A stretch of 64,000 nt of DNA from Lysobacter changpingensis (GTDB lineage Bacteria; Pseudomonadota; Gammaproteobacteria; Xanthomonadales; Xanthomonadaceae): contig NZ_JADWPE010000003.1 in assembly GCF_017308985.1 (NCBI RefSeq), positions 620,001-684,000 on the forward strand, written 5' to 3'. A program made the translations under genes and the position numbers. A model generated the notes under the pieces. It made no database searches, had not been told where the DNA came from, and saw only the letters and a list, made by a program, of their open reading frames with translations. Below are positions 54,190-63,713 of the stretch, in pieces. Position 1 is the stretch's first letter. Every line of letters starts with the position of its first letter.

Positions 54190-55514
54190 GACGCCACCGC
54201 CTGCAAGCGCAGCGCGACCGCTTGCAGATGCGCGTCGAGGCCTTCGGCGCGTGCGAGTTCCACCGCGCACGGGCCGATCGCCTCGATGCCGCGCGGCTGC
54301 ACTTCCTGCACGGTGATCGCCAGCTGGAAGCTCGCGACATTCAGGCCACCGGCAAAGCGCGCCGCGCCGCTGGTCGGCAGCACGTGGTTGGTGCCGCTGC
54401 AGTAATCGCCCAGCGCTTCGGGCGCCCAGTCCCCGAGGAACACCGAACCCGCCGCCGTCACGCGCGGCAACCACTGGCGCGCGTCGCGCAGCGCGAGGAT
54501 GAGGTGTTCGGGCGCGTATCGGTTGCTGACTTCCAGCGCCTGCTCGATCGATTCCACGCGGATCGCGCTGGAGGATTGCAGCGCGCGTCGTGCGATGTCC
54601 GCACGCGGCAGCGCGAGTTGCAGCGCGAGCTGGCCGGCCACCGCTTCGATCAACGCATCATCGTCGCTGAGCAGCAGCACCTGCGAGTCGGGCCCGTGCT
54701 CGGCCTGGGAGAGCAGGTCCGCGGCGACGAAGGCCGGGTTCGCACCGGCATCGGCGATCACGAGCACTTCCGACGGGCCGGCGGGCATGTCGATCGCGGC
54801 GCCGTCGACGTCCATCGCGACCTGGCGCTTGGCCTCGGTCACGTACGCGTTGCCGGGGCCGAACAGCTTGTCGCAGCGCGGGATGGTCGCCGTGCCGTAG
54901 GCCATCGCGGCGATGGCCTGCGCGCCGCCGACCTTGAACACGCGCGTCACGCCGCAGCGCCTGGCCGCGTACAGCACGGCGGGATCGGCGCTGCCGTCGC
55001 GACGCGGCGGCGTGCACAGCACGATGTCCGGGCAGCCGGCCAGCCGCGCCGGCACGCCGAGCATCAGCGCGGTCGACGGCAGCGGCGCCGAGCCCGCCGG
55101 CACGTACAGGCCGACGCGCTGGATGGGTCGCAGCACGCGTTCGCAACGCACGCCGGGCGCGGTGTCGACCGCGTACGGCGCGGTCATGCCGGCTTCGTGG
55201 AAGACGGCGATGCGTTCGGCGGCTTCGTCTATCGCGGCGCGAAGGTCCGGCGGCAGCGCGGATTCGGCCTCGGCGAATTCCGCATCGCTCACCGTGAAGC
55301 CGGCCAGTTCCACGCCGTCGAAGCGTTCGCCGAAGGCGCGCAGTGCGGCATCGCCGTTGTCGCGGACCTCGTTGATGATCGCCGCGACGGCACTCGCCGT
55401 CGTGCTGGACGCCATCTGCGCGGGACGGCGCAGCAACTGCGATTGCGTGCGCGCATCGAGCACGCGCCAGTCGACGCGGCGCATCAGCGATTCGGTGGAG
55501 ACGGCGGCGTTCAT
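54186..55514 (-). CDS. hisD: Histidinol dehydrogenase
   Basis: 442 residues. It oxidises histidinol to histidine in two NAD+ steps. Zn and catalytic sites are visible: [13 protein letters not shown] (Gln/His ligands), EHLILAL (Glu/His catalytic pair) and [12 protein letters not shown]. The start overlaps the hisG stop by four bases. Confidence 0.96.
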   Translation of the reverse strand: MNAAVSTESLMRRVDWRVLDARTQSQLLRRPAQMASSTTASAVAAIINEVRDNGDAALRAFGERFDGVELAGFTVSDAEFAEAESALPPDLRAAIDEAAERIAVFHEAGMTAPYAVDTAPGVRCERVLRPIQRVGLYVPAGSAPLPSTALMLGVPARLAGCPDIVLCTPPRRDGSADPAVLYAARRCGVTRVFKVGGAQAIAAMAYGTATIPRCDKLFGPGNAYVTEAKRQVAMDVDGAAIDMPAGPSEVLVIADAGANPAFVAADLLSQAEHGPDSQVLLLSDDDALIEAVAGQLALQLALPRADIARRALQSSSAIRVESIEQALEVSNRYAPEHLILALRDARQWLPRVTAAGSVFLGDWAPEALGDYCSGTNHVLPTSGAARFAGGLNVASFQLAITVQEVQPRGIEAIGPCAVELARAEGLDAHLQAVALRLQAVAS

Positions 55515-56425
55515 GCCAGCATGCCCTCCACCGGCAGCACCATCAGGCCGCGCGCGCCGGCACGCTTGAGTTCCTCCAGCCGCTGCCAGGTCACCGCGCC
55601 GTGGCAGAGCGCCTGCAACGCGAGGTCTTCGCCATCGTCCAGGCGCATTACCGTCGGCGCTTCCGCATCCGGCAGCAGCGGCAGCAGATCGGGCAGCACG
55701 CGGCGTGGCGCCTGGAACAGCAGCAGCTTGCTGTGACGGATGCGCAGCGCGCCGTCGAGGCGACGCAGCAGCAGGTCGGCGAGTTCGCCGCGCGTGGCGT
55801 CCAGCGCATCGGCCGGGCCGGCGAGCACGGCTTCGCTTTCCAGCAGGGTGGTCACCGGCTTGAGCTGGTTCGCCGCGAGCGTCGCGCCGCTCGACACCAG
55901 GTCGCAGATCGCATCGGCCTGGCCGAGGCGCGGTGCGATTTCGACCGAGCCCGACAGCAGCACCACCTTCGCGTCGATGCCCCGGTCGGCAAGCCATCGC
56001 GAGAGCAGCGCCGGGTAGCTGGTGGCGATGCGCTTGCCGGCGAGTTGCTCCGGGCCCTGCCAGTCCCAGCCATCGGGAATGGCGAGCGACAGGCGGCAGC
56101 CGCCGAAGCCGAGCGCGCGCCATTCGCGGAACGTGGGCTTGGCGCCGTTCGCCTCGCGGTCGCAGCCCTGCTCAAGCAGCACATTGCGGCCGACGATGCC
56201 GAGGTCGCACACGCCTTCGGCGATCAGGCCGGGAATGTCGTCGTCGCGCACCAGCAGCAGGTCGACGGGTAGCGATTCGCCGTAGCAGAACAGGCGGTCG
56301 CGGCTCTCGCGCCAGCTCAGGCCGCAGGAGGTCAGCAGGGCGCGCGCCGGGTCGGCCAGCCGGCCGGACTTCTGGATCGCGATGCGCAGGCGGTCGCGCG
56401 CCGGCGTGTTGGGGGACGGACTCAT
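55511..56425 (-). CDS. hisG: ATP phosphoribosyltransferase, long form
   Basis: 304 residues, the long form with its own C-terminal regulatory domain ([20 protein letters not shown]), so HisZ is not needed and direct histidine feedback is expected. The PRPP site is in the [19 protein letters not shown] region. It starts 12 bases after the regulator gene. Confidence 0.96.
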   Translation of the reverse strand: MSPSPNTPARDRLRIAIQKSGRLADPARALLTSCGLSWRESRDRLFCYGESLPVDLLLVRDDDIPGLIAEGVCDLGIVGRNVLLEQGCDREANGAKPTFREWRALGFGGCRLSLAIPDGWDWQGPEQLAGKRIATSYPALLSRWLADRGIDAKVVLLSGSVEIAPRLGQADAICDLVSSGATLAANQLKPVTTLLESEAVLAGPADALDATRGELADLLLRRLDGALRIRHSKLLLFQAPRRVLPDLLPLLPDAEAPTVMRLDDGEDLALQALCHGAVTWQRLEELKRAGARGLMVLPVEGMLA

Positions 56426-56437
56426 GGGGTTCTCGGA

Positions 56438-56764
56438 TCAGCCGGCGTTGACGGCGGCGGGAGGCGTGGAAAGACGGGATGCCGCGATGCCGTAGCCGCC
56501 GGCGCCGCGTTCGAGCGTGCGCGCGACGCGGCCGATGGTGGTCACGCTGACCTGGGTGCGCTCGTGGATTTCGCGGTACGGCACGTTTTCCTGCAGCAGC
56601 GGGACGACGCGCCAGCGGTCGCCCATCGCTTCCAGTTCGGCCGGCGTGCACAGGTCCTCGAGGAAGGCCTGGACCTCCTCGACCGTGCGCAGGCTGGCCA
56701 GCGCGGTCGCGAGGAACGCGAGGTTCTCGGCGCTGCGCTCGTTTTCGGTGGGTCGTCGTTTCAT
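56438..56764 (-). CDS. TrpR-like transcriptional regulator at the head of the his operon
   Basis: 108 residues, TrpR/YerC-YecD family. The helical DNA-binding part shows LCTPAELEAMGDRWRVVPLL then IHERTQVSVTTIGRVARTLE, the helix-turn-helix of TrpR-type repressors. It is the first gene of the his transcript and lies 12 bases after a perfect 24-bp palindrome (56777-56800), the expected arrangement for an autoregulated repressor. I recall comparative-genomics proposals of a TrpR-family histidine regulator (HisR) in Xanthomonadales; the ligand, probably histidine, is inferred. Confidence 0.88.
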   Translation of the reverse strand: MKRRPTENERSAENLAFLATALASLRTVEEVQAFLEDLCTPAELEAMGDRWRVVPLLQENVPYREIHERTQVSVTTIGRVARTLERGAGGYGIAASRLSTPPAAVNAG

Positions 56765-56776
56765 TACGTGCGAATG

Positions 56777-56800
56777 AATGTATTAACGCGTTAATACATT
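56777..56800. promoter_or_regulatory. Perfect 24-bp palindromic operator of the his operon
   Basis: The half-site AATGTATTAACG (56777-56788) is followed immediately by its exact complement. It is strikingly AT-rich for this genome and 12 bases upstream of the regulator start codon, overlapping TACATT/TAATAC sequences that could be a -10. It resembles TrpR operators in having a TTAA-type core with dyad symmetry. Confidence 0.8.
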
Positions 56801-57022
56801 GGACCATCCGACAAGGACGCGCGTCAACCCGGAACGGCTTCCGCGATCGGGTCCGAGGTCCTTCGGCCCCGCTTGTCTGAACGCCGCGTTCACACCGTCC
56901 ACGGCGATAGTGACGGCCGCGTCACGACGCGACTGCATCGCCCCGCACTGCCCGTGGCCCGATGCCCGTCACTGGAACCAACGACCGGACGCCGGCCGAC
57001 CGCCGGTGCCGAAGGGGACGAC

Positions 57023-58864
57023 ATGGGATGTGCGCCTGCCTGGCTCCGGCTCTGCCTCGCGGGGGTCGTCCTGCTCGCGTCCGCGGCGATGGCGGCAGGC
57101 CCGCCCGGGGAGACGATCGAGCTGCGCCGGGACACCGCCGAGGTGGCGCTCGGCCCGGCGATGCGCCATGTCCACGACGCCACGGCGCAGGGCGATCTGG
57201 CGGCGGCGACACGCTGGCTCGACGAAGGCCGGTTCCGGCCCCTGCCGCGCGGACGGACGTCGCTCGGTTTCCAGGACGGCGCCTTCTGGTTCCACACTCG
57301 CGTGCTCAACCGCGACAGCCCCGAAACCCGCTGGCTGCTGGTCCAGCGCTTCGCGCTCAGCGACCGCATCGACGTCTACGCGCGACATGCCGATGGCCGC
57401 GTCGCGTTCCAGGCCGGCGGCGATCACCGCCCCTTCGGCGCGCGCAGCATCCGCTACCGGCATCCGAACTTCCTGCTGACGTTGCCTCGGGGCGAGCCGG
57501 TGGACCTGTTCGTCCGCGTGCGCAGCGAGAGCTCGATGCAGGTGCCGCTGTCCCTGCTCACCCTGCCCGCCTTCGCCGAAACCACGCGCGACGCGCAGTT
57601 CGTCATCGGTGCGTACTACGGCATCCTGCTGGCGCTGTTCTTCTACAACCTCGCGCTGTGGCTGAGCCTGCGTGATGCCGGCTACTTCTGGTACCTGTTC
57701 CACCTGTCGGCGTTCGGACTGGTGCTGTTCACGCTCAACGGCCTGGGGTTCGAGTACCTGTGGCCGGGCTCATCGACGTTGAACGACCGCATGGTGCCGC
57801 TGTCGGTGTGTCTTGCGCAGATCGGCATGCAGCAGTTCACGCGCGTGTTCCTCGAACTGCGCCAGCGCTGGCCGCCCGGCGATCGCGCTGGACTGGCGCT
57901 GATCGCCTTCTTCGCGCTGCTCGGCATCGCCTCCACGTGGTTGCCGTATCGCATCGCGACGCCACTGGCTGCCGCCGCGGTACTGGCGAGCATCGCGTGG
58001 ATCGCGATCGTCACGGTGACGATGGTTCGCCGTGGTTACGCGCCGGCGCGGCTGTTCCTGATCGCGTGGGCGATGTTCCTGCTCGGCACGGGACTGTTCG
58101 TCGGTGTCGCCTTCGGCATGGCGCCGAAGAATTTCCTGACCGAATACGGTGTGCAGATCGGCTCGGCGCTGGAGATGCTGCTGCTGTCGGTCGCGCTGGG
58201 GCACCGCTACGCGCGGCTTCGCGGCGAGAACGAACGCATCGCGCGCGAAGCGAAGGAACTGCTGGAACACAAGGTCGAACAGCGCACCACCGAGCTGCGC
58301 AGCGCACTGGTGCAGTTGGAGGACGCCCACGCGCGATTGCGCGAATCCAGCCAGCGCGACGCGCTCACCGGCCTGCACAACCGCAGCCATTTCCGCGACC
58401 GGTTCGATGCGCTGCTGCGGCAGGCGCGCGAGCATCGCCGCCCGCTGTCGCTGCTGATGATCGACCTGGACAACTTCAAGACGATCAACGATCGCTACGG
58501 CCACCTGATCGGCGACGAATGCCTGCGCTGGGCCGCGCGCACGCTGGGCCACGCATTGCGCCCGCATCACGACGCGTTGCTGGCGCGCTTCGGCGGCGAG
58601 GAATTCGTGGTGGTGCTGCCCGGGCTCGACCTCGTCGCGGCGGCGCGCGTCGCCGAAGACCTGAGGCAGCACCTGCGCGAAGCCCCGTTCCGCAGCAGCG
58701 GCACGTACGAGATCCCGGTGACGGCGAGCATCGGCGTGCACGCGGTCGATCCTGCGACCGTCGGCGGGATCGACCCGCTGTTGCAGCTGGCCGACCAGGC
58801 GCTGTACCGCGCGAAGGCGGATGGACGCGATTGCGTGCGGACGTCGCAGGGGGAGATGGCGTGA
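57023..58864 (+). CDS. 7TM-DISM diguanylate cyclase
   Basis: 613 residues. Signal peptide (RLCLAGVVLLASAAMAAG), a periplasmic 7TMR-DISMED2-type sensor domain (about 30-175), seven transmembrane helices (about 185-400), a short coiled coil (ENERIAREAKELLEHKVEQ) and GGDEF with intact GGEEF at 524-528. It makes c-di-GMP in response to a periplasmic ligand, possibly a carbohydrate. No RxxD inhibitory site at the canonical place. ATG 57023 has AGGGGA before it and begins the signal peptide; the longer frame from 56873 is unlikely. Confidence 0.9.
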   Translation: MGCAPAWLRLCLAGVVLLASAAMAAGPPGETIELRRDTAEVALGPAMRHVHDATAQGDLAAATRWLDEGRFRPLPRGRTSLGFQDGAFWFHTRVLNRDSPETRWLLVQRFALSDRIDVYARHADGRVAFQAGGDHRPFGARSIRYRHPNFLLTLPRGEPVDLFVRVRSESSMQVPLSLLTLPAFAETTRDAQFVIGAYYGILLALFFYNLALWLSLRDAGYFWYLFHLSAFGLVLFTLNGLGFEYLWPGSSTLNDRMVPLSVCLAQIGMQQFTRVFLELRQRWPPGDRAGLALIAFFALLGIASTWLPYRIATPLAAAAVLASIAWIAIVTVTMVRRGYAPARLFLIAWAMFLLGTGLFVGVAFGMAPKNFLTEYGVQIGSALEMLLLSVALGHRYARLRGENERIAREAKELLEHKVEQRTTELRSALVQLEDAHARLRESSQRDALTGLHNRSHFRDRFDALLRQAREHRRPLSLLMIDLDNFKTINDRYGHLIGDECLRWAARTLGHALRPHHDALLARFGGEEFVVVLPGLDLVAAARVAEDLRQHLREAPFRSSGTYEIPVTASIGVHAVDPATVGGIDPLLQLADQALYRAKADGRDCVRTSQGEMA

Positions 58865-58933
58865 GGGCGCGCTGACCTCCGTCACTTCATCCGCTGCGCG
58901 GGAATGATCAGCGCGACTGCAACGCGACTGCCA

Positions 58934-60820
58934 TCAGCCCCGCGCCGCCCCCAGGATCGTCCCGTCCTTCACCAGCCGCACCGCCGTCGCGACTTCGCCG
59001 TCGAGCGCGCGATCGCGATCGAGGAACGGGATCTCGCGACGGATCGCGGCGTGCGCGGCAGCGACCGCGCGGCCAGGCTGGAACTCATCGGCCATCGCGA
59101 GCTCCACGCGCAGCGATTCCACTTCGTCCAGAAACGCGTCGTACTCCAGCGTTCCCGGCGTCGGGCCACCGGCGATCTTCGCGGCCAGTGCGGCCGCGTC
59201 GGCGCGGCTGGCGAGATCGCGGGCGGCGTTGATCATGTCGCGACGAAGATCCAGCGCCTGCGCGGCGGTGTACAGCTCCAGCGCGATCACCTTGCCCAGG
59301 TCGTCGGCCATCGCCAGCACGTGGCGCGCTTCGTTCGCGCCCATCGAGACGTGGTCCTCGGCGTTCGCGCTGGTCGGAATCGAATACACCGACGCCGGAT
59401 GCGCGCGGCTCGCCAGGTCGTTGACGATCGCGGCGGCCGTGTACTGCACGATCATGTGGCCGGATTCGGTGGAATCCTCATTGCCGATGAGGAATCCCGG
59501 CAGGCCGTCGTTCGTCGCCGGATCGACCAGCTTGTTGAGGCGGCGCTCGGAAATGCTCGCCAGCACCGGGATCGCGGCCTTCACGTAGCTCATCGCCAAC
59601 GCGAGCGGCATGCCGTGGAAGTGGCCGGCGGAAATCACCTGCTGTTCGACGAACTCCGCCTTCGCGTCCGGGAACACGATGGGGTTGTCGGTCAGCGCAT
59701 TGAGTTCGATGTCGAGCACGCGCGCGGCCTGCGCGATGGCATCGCGCACCGCGCCGTGCACCTGCGGGATGCAGCGCAGCGAGTAGCTGTCCTGCGGCTG
59801 GTGCTTCTTGCCGCCGCGGAACGGGCGGAAGCGGCGGTAGAACTTCTCGCGGCCGTGACGCTGCGCCAGCGGCACCCAGTCCCAGCCGATGTCGAAGCGC
59901 AACTGCTGCGCCTGCTCCGTGTCCCAGCTGCCCGGCTGCCATGCGCGGAACTTCGGCACGAGATGGTACGGGATGTCGGCCAGCGTCGAGCCTTCCAGCA
60001 GGATGCGCAGGTTCGCCGCGCTGTGCACCTGGCCCGGATGCGGACGCAGCGCATGCACTTCCTCGGCGAACGCGCCGAGGCGGCCGGCGAAAGCGTCGAT
60101 GGTCATCGCCGCCGCGAGATCCGCCGTGTCGAGCAGGTCCTCCAGCTTGTCCAGCGCGAGCACGCCGCAGGCGAGCATCTGCGCGGTGCCGTTGTTGAGC
60201 GCGAGGCCTTCCTTGTACGACAAAGTGATCGGCGACAGGCCCGCGCGCTTCAGCGCCTGCGCGCCCGGCATGCGCTGGCCTTCGAAGAACGCCTCGCCAC
60301 CGCCGAGCAGCACGATCGCCAGATGCGACAGCGGCGCCAGATCGCCCGAAGCGCCGACCGAACCCAGCTGCGGCACCACCGGCACGATGCCGGCGTTGAG
60401 CATCGCCGTCAGCGCCTGCAGCGTTTCCACGCGGATGCCCGAATGTCCGCGCATCAGCGTGTTGATGCGGATGCACAGCATCGCGCGGACGACGTCCGGC
60501 GCGAACGCCTCGCCCACGCACACCGCGTGCGTCACGATGAGGTTGCGCTGCAGTTCCTCGTGCAGCGTCTCGTTCGAACGCAAACTGCCAGGCAGCTCAT
60601 CGCGCAGGCGATGGTTGCCGAGCAGGCGGTCGGCGTTGCTGCCGAAGCCGGTGGAAACGCCGTAGATCGGCTCCTCGCGGCTGACCTGTTCGGCCAGGAA
60701 TTCGGCGGCGCGCGCGACGGCCGGAAGCTGCTCCTGCGCCAGTTCGACGTGCGCGCCATAGGCCACGTCGACCAGCTGTGCGCGGGTGAGGGAGCGGCCG
60801 TCGAGTCGGATGGGTTTCAT
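58934..60820 (-). CDS. HutH-like aromatic amino acid ammonia-lyase with insertion
   Basis: 628 residues, against about 510 for typical HutH. The MIO-forming triad Ala157-Ser158-Gly159 is intact in GSVGASGDLAPLSH, with YGVSTGFGSNADRL before it. The selectivity pair is Thr97-His98 (LIVTHAV), close to the Ser-His of histidine ammonia-lyases and unlike the His-Leu or Phe-Leu of tyrosine/phenylalanine lyases. About 55 extra residues, rich in Trp, Arg and Lys (QPGSWDTEQAQQ, KFYRRFRPFRGGKKHQ), come before QDSYSLRC, and a long C-terminal tail follows. No other hut gene is near. Start MKPIRLDG at 60820. Histidine is the favoured substrate, not proven. Confidence 0.85.
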   Translation of the reverse strand: MKPIRLDGRSLTRAQLVDVAYGAHVELAQEQLPAVARAAEFLAEQVSREEPIYGVSTGFGSNADRLLGNHRLRDELPGSLRSNETLHEELQRNLIVTHAVCVGEAFAPDVVRAMLCIRINTLMRGHSGIRVETLQALTAMLNAGIVPVVPQLGSVGASGDLAPLSHLAIVLLGGGEAFFEGQRMPGAQALKRAGLSPITLSYKEGLALNNGTAQMLACGVLALDKLEDLLDTADLAAAMTIDAFAGRLGAFAEEVHALRPHPGQVHSAANLRILLEGSTLADIPYHLVPKFRAWQPGSWDTEQAQQLRFDIGWDWVPLAQRHGREKFYRRFRPFRGGKKHQPQDSYSLRCIPQVHGAVRDAIAQAARVLDIELNALTDNPIVFPDAKAEFVEQQVISAGHFHGMPLALAMSYVKAAIPVLASISERRLNKLVDPATNDGLPGFLIGNEDSTESGHMIVQYTAAAIVNDLASRAHPASVYSIPTSANAEDHVSMGANEARHVLAMADDLGKVIALELYTAAQALDLRRDMINAARDLASRADAAALAAKIAGGPTPGTLEYDAFLDEVESLRVELAMADEFQPGRAVAAAHAAIRREIPFLDRDRALDGEVATAVRLVKDGTILGAARG

Positions 60821-60844
60821 GGATGTTCCGTTTGTGGTTTCAGC

Positions 60845-60954
60845 TCCCTCCCCTGCGAATGCAGGAGAGGGTTGGGGAGGGTGAAGTCCGTCGCCTCGGC
60901 GTCCGGCGCTTCGCGCCTCGTCCCTCCCCACCTCCCCTGTAACAGGGGGGAGGA
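60845..60954. repeat. Inverted pair of the CCCTCCCC repeat
   Basis: The left copy (60845-60881) has CCCTCCCCTGC GAAT GCAGGAGAGGG; the right copy (60922-60954) is inverted, with CCTCCCCTGT and ACAGGGGGGAGG. They lie between hisS and the HutH-like gene and could block read-through. Confidence 0.65.
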
Positions 60955-60964
60955 GAAAGGCAGC

Positions 60965-62362
60965 TCAGCGTCGCGCCAGAACTTGCGCCTGCTCCAGCTC
61001 CACGCGCAACGTGCTCGCCAGCTCCTCGCGCGCGACTTCGAACTGCTCCTCGCGCAACAGATCCTTCACCGCGACCACGCCGCGCGCGCGCTCGTCCTCG
61101 CCGGTCAGCACGACGAAGCGGATGCCCGCGCGCGATGCGTACTGGAACTGCTTGCCGATCTTGCGCGCTTCCATCTGCATCTCGGTGTTGATGCCGGCCG
61201 CACGCAGGCGGCGCGCGATGTCGAGCGCGTCGTCCAGCGACGCGTTGTCCATCAGCGCGACCATCGCCTGCACCGTGCTGCCGGTCGCCTTGCCGAGCAG
61301 GCCCGCCTCGCGCAGCTGCCAGAACAGGCGCGTCAGGCCGATCGAGATACCGACGCCGGGCAGCTTCGACCTGGTGTAATGGCTGGCAAGGTTCTCGTAC
61401 CGACCGCCCGAGCAGATCGAACCGATCTGCGGGTAATCGTTGAGCGTGGTCTCGTAGACCGTGCCGGTGTAGTAATCCAGCCCGCGCGCGATGGAGAAGT
61501 TCAGTGCGTAATGCGTTTCGGGAACGCCGAGCGCGCGCACCAGCTCCAGCACCTCGCGCAGTTCGGCCACGCCCTCGCGCAGCGACTCGCTACCCTCGCC
61601 CAGCGCGTCCAGCTTCGCCATGGCATCGGCGTGCGAGGTCGAACGCACCTTCACGAAATCCAGGATCTTCTCCACGCCTCCGGCCGGCAGGTTGAAGCCT
61701 TCGCCGGTCAGCGTCTCGCGCACGTAGTCCTCGCCGCGCTTGTCGAGCTTGTCGACTTCGCGCAACACCAGCGCCTGCAGTTCGCCGTCGGCGACGCCCT
61801 GCGCCTCGAAGAAGCCGCGCATCAGCTTGCGGTTGTTGAGCTGGATGGTGAACGCGCCGATGTCCAGCTCGTTGAACACCGAGTAGATGACCGCGGGCAG
61901 TTCGGCATCGAAACGCACGCTCAGCGCGTCCTTGCCGATCACGTCGATGTCGCACTGGTAGAACTCGCGGAAACGGCCGCGCTGGGCGCGTTCGCCGCGG
62001 TACACGCGCTGCATCTGGTAACGACGGAACGGGAACGCGAGTTCGTGTTCGTGCTCGGCGACGAAACGCGCCAGCGGCACGGTCAGGTCGAAGCGCAGGG
62101 CGAGTTCGGGGAGGCCCTCGCCGGCCCCGCCTTCGGACGACTTGCCCAGCGCGCCGGTGGACTGCACGAAATACACCTGGCGTTCGGTTTCGCCGCCGGA
62201 TTTGGTCAGCAGCACCTCCGACAGCTCCATCACCGGCGTTTCCACCGGCAGGAAGCCGAAGCGTTCGAAATTTCGGCGGATCGCGTCCAGCATGCGCTGG
62301 AAGGCGATCTGGTCAGGAGGCAGCAGCTCCATGACCCCGGGCGGGGTGCGCGGCTTGATCAA
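60965..62362 (-). CDS. hisS: Histidyl-tRNA synthetase, TTG start
   Basis: 465 residues, class II synthetase. Motif 2 [20 protein letters not shown], the histidine-specific signatures [13 protein letters not shown] and SGGRYENLA, motif 3 [13 protein letters not shown]; anticodon-binding domain from about 375. The conserved N-terminus [14 protein letters not shown] requires TTG at 62360-62362 as start; GGAG lies six bases upstream of it. The ATG at 62500 would add 46 unrelated residues. Confidence 0.94.
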   Translation of the reverse strand: MIKPRTPPGVMELLPPDQIAFQRMLDAIRRNFERFGFLPVETPVMELSEVLLTKSGGETERQVYFVQSTGALGKSSEGGAGEGLPELALRFDLTVPLARFVAEHEHELAFPFRRYQMQRVYRGERAQRGRFREFYQCDIDVIGKDALSVRFDAELPAVIYSVFNELDIGAFTIQLNNRKLMRGFFEAQGVADGELQALVLREVDKLDKRGEDYVRETLTGEGFNLPAGGVEKILDFVKVRSTSHADAMAKLDALGEGSESLREGVAELREVLELVRALGVPETHYALNFSIARGLDYYTGTVYETTLNDYPQIGSICSGGRYENLASHYTRSKLPGVGISIGLTRLFWQLREAGLLGKATGSTVQAMVALMDNASLDDALDIARRLRAAGINTEMQMEARKIGKQFQYASRAGIRFVVLTGEDERARGVVAVKDLLREEQFEVAREELASTLRVELEQAQVLARR

Positions 62363-62508
62363 GCGGGACTCCAGTGGATCGGGCGGGCGCGCCTGTGCGG
62401 CGCGTCGCGAGGGGTGGAAACCGCCACAGTTTAGCGGTTGCGCCCGGTCTTCCCCCAGCGAGCCGGACGCGTGGATCGGGCCGACCTGAAGAAATTGCAT
62501 CCGACCCC

Positions 62509-62538
62509 TTGCCTCGCCCCCGTCGGACTGACTAGAAT
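62509..62538 (+). promoter_or_regulatory. Promoter of tRNA-Pro
   Basis: TTGCCT (62509-62514), an 18-base spacer, TAGAAT (62533-62538); the tRNA begins 15 bases later. Confidence 0.55.
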
Positions 62539-62553
62539 TTGCGGCTCAGCAGT

Positions 62554-62630
62554 CGGGGTGTAGCTCAGCCTGGTAGAGCGCTACGTTCGGGACGTAGAAG
62601 TCGCAGGTTCAAATCCTGTCTCCCCGACCA
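62554..62630 (+). tRNA. tRNA-Pro (anticodon CGG)
   Basis: 77 bases including encoded CCA. D arm AGCTCAGCCTGGTAGAGC, anticodon stem CTACG/CGTAG with loop TTCGGGA giving CGG (reads CCG), T loop TTCAAAT. The acceptor stem CGGGGTG/CTCCCCG has one T-T mismatch. CCG is a frequent codon in this GC-rich genome. Confidence 0.97.
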
Positions 62631-62659
62631 ACTCCGCAGCGATGCGGTTGCTGACCCAG

Positions 62660-62687
62660 AAAACGCCGGCCGATGCCGGCGTTTTTC
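62660..62687 (+). terminator. Terminator of tRNA-Pro
   Basis: An 11-bp perfect stem (AAAACGCCGGC and complement, CGAT loop), then a T-rich end. Confidence 0.85.
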
Positions 62688-62786
62688 GTTTGGGGCGTCG
62701 GCCGCCCCGGCTTCGTCCCGATCCACGCATGCGCGCATCGACGCGCGCTGCGGCATCATGCGGCGCAGTTCCCCGTCCGACCGCCC

Positions 62787-63635
62787 ATGCCCCTTTCCAT
62801 CGAGTCCTTCGAACAGCACGGCCGCCCCTGCGTGCGCCTGCGCCATTCCGCCGGCGCGAGCGTCGCCATCAGCCTGCACGGCGCGCACGTGCTGTCGTGG
62901 ATGCCGGCGCCCGGTCGCGAGCGCCTGTACCTGAGCCCGAACGCCAGCCACGCGCCCGGCAGTGCGATCCGCGGCGGGATTCCCGTGGTCTTCCCGCAGT
63001 TCGCCGGGCGTGGCCCGCTGGTGAAGCACGGCTTCGCGCGGCTGCTGGAATGGCGCTTCGCCGGCCTGCAGGACGCGACCCCGTTCGGCGAGGCGGCGGT
63101 GTTCGAACTGGACGACAGCGAACACACCCGTGCGCTGTGGCCGTTCCGCTTCGGTGCACGGCTGCACGTGACGCTGTCGCCGGGCGCGCTCGACGTGGGC
63201 CTGGAAGTGCTCAATCGCGACGAGACGCCGTTCGCCTTCACCGCCGCGCTGCACACCTACCTGCGCGTGGGGCGCCTCGCGGCGGTCGAGCTCGACGGCC
63301 TGCAATCCACGCCGTACGAGGACAGCGCACGCAAGGGCGCGGCGATGCCGGCGTCCGGCGCGCCGGTGCGTTTCGAAGGCGAACTGGACCGGATCTATGC
63401 AGGCGCGCCGAGCGCGCTGCGGCTGCGCGAAGGCGACTCGACACTGCACATCGACGCCGAAGGTTTCCGCGACGCGGTCGTGTGGAATCCCGGCGCGACG
63501 CTGGCGGCGTCGATGGGCGACCTCGGCGCCGGCGAGCACCTGCGCTTCGTCTGCGTGGAAGCGGCGGCTGTCGTGGAGCCGGTCCCGCTCGCGCCAGGGG
63601 AGCGGTGGCTGGGCGTGCAGCGATTGCGGGAGTGA
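62787..63635 (+). CDS. D-hexose-6-phosphate mutarotase
   Basis: 282 residues, aldose-1-epimerase-like beta sandwich (YeaD family). It interconverts the alpha and beta anomers of glucose-6-phosphate. GGIPVVFPQFAGRG, the catalytic His in FTAALHTYLRV and the catalytic Glu in RFVCVEAAAV are in place. ATG 62787 gives the usual start (IESFEQHGRPCVRL); earlier in-frame starts run into the terminator of the tRNA. Confidence 0.88.
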   Translation: MPLSIESFEQHGRPCVRLRHSAGASVAISLHGAHVLSWMPAPGRERLYLSPNASHAPGSAIRGGIPVVFPQFAGRGPLVKHGFARLLEWRFAGLQDATPFGEAAVFELDDSEHTRALWPFRFGARLHVTLSPGALDVGLEVLNRDETPFAFTAALHTYLRVGRLAAVELDGLQSTPYEDSARKGAAMPASGAPVRFEGELDRIYAGAPSALRLREGDSTLHIDAEGFRDAVVWNPGATLAASMGDLGAGEHLRFVCVEAAAVVEPVPLAPGERWLGVQRLRE

Positions 63636-63713
63636 ATGCCGGCGGCTCTTGCTTCTCCCTGCGGACCAGGTGCCCGGAGGGCGGATGAGGGATGACCCCG
63701 AAGAGAGAGCGCC

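Noticed and set aside
56765-57022. His-rich leader peptide / attenuator upstream of the his operon
   Set aside because: No His-codon run or competing hairpins seen; the palindrome with a TrpR-like gene explains control better.
58904-62434. 1,176-residue + strand frame opposite the HutH-like gene and hisS
   Set aside because: Antisense to two clearly conserved genes; Arg/His/Gln-rich with no motifs.
62509-62690. Possible integration site at the 3' end of tRNA-Pro
   Set aside because: No integrase, no repeated tRNA 3' end and no compositional change nearby; a normal terminator and a conserved gene follow.
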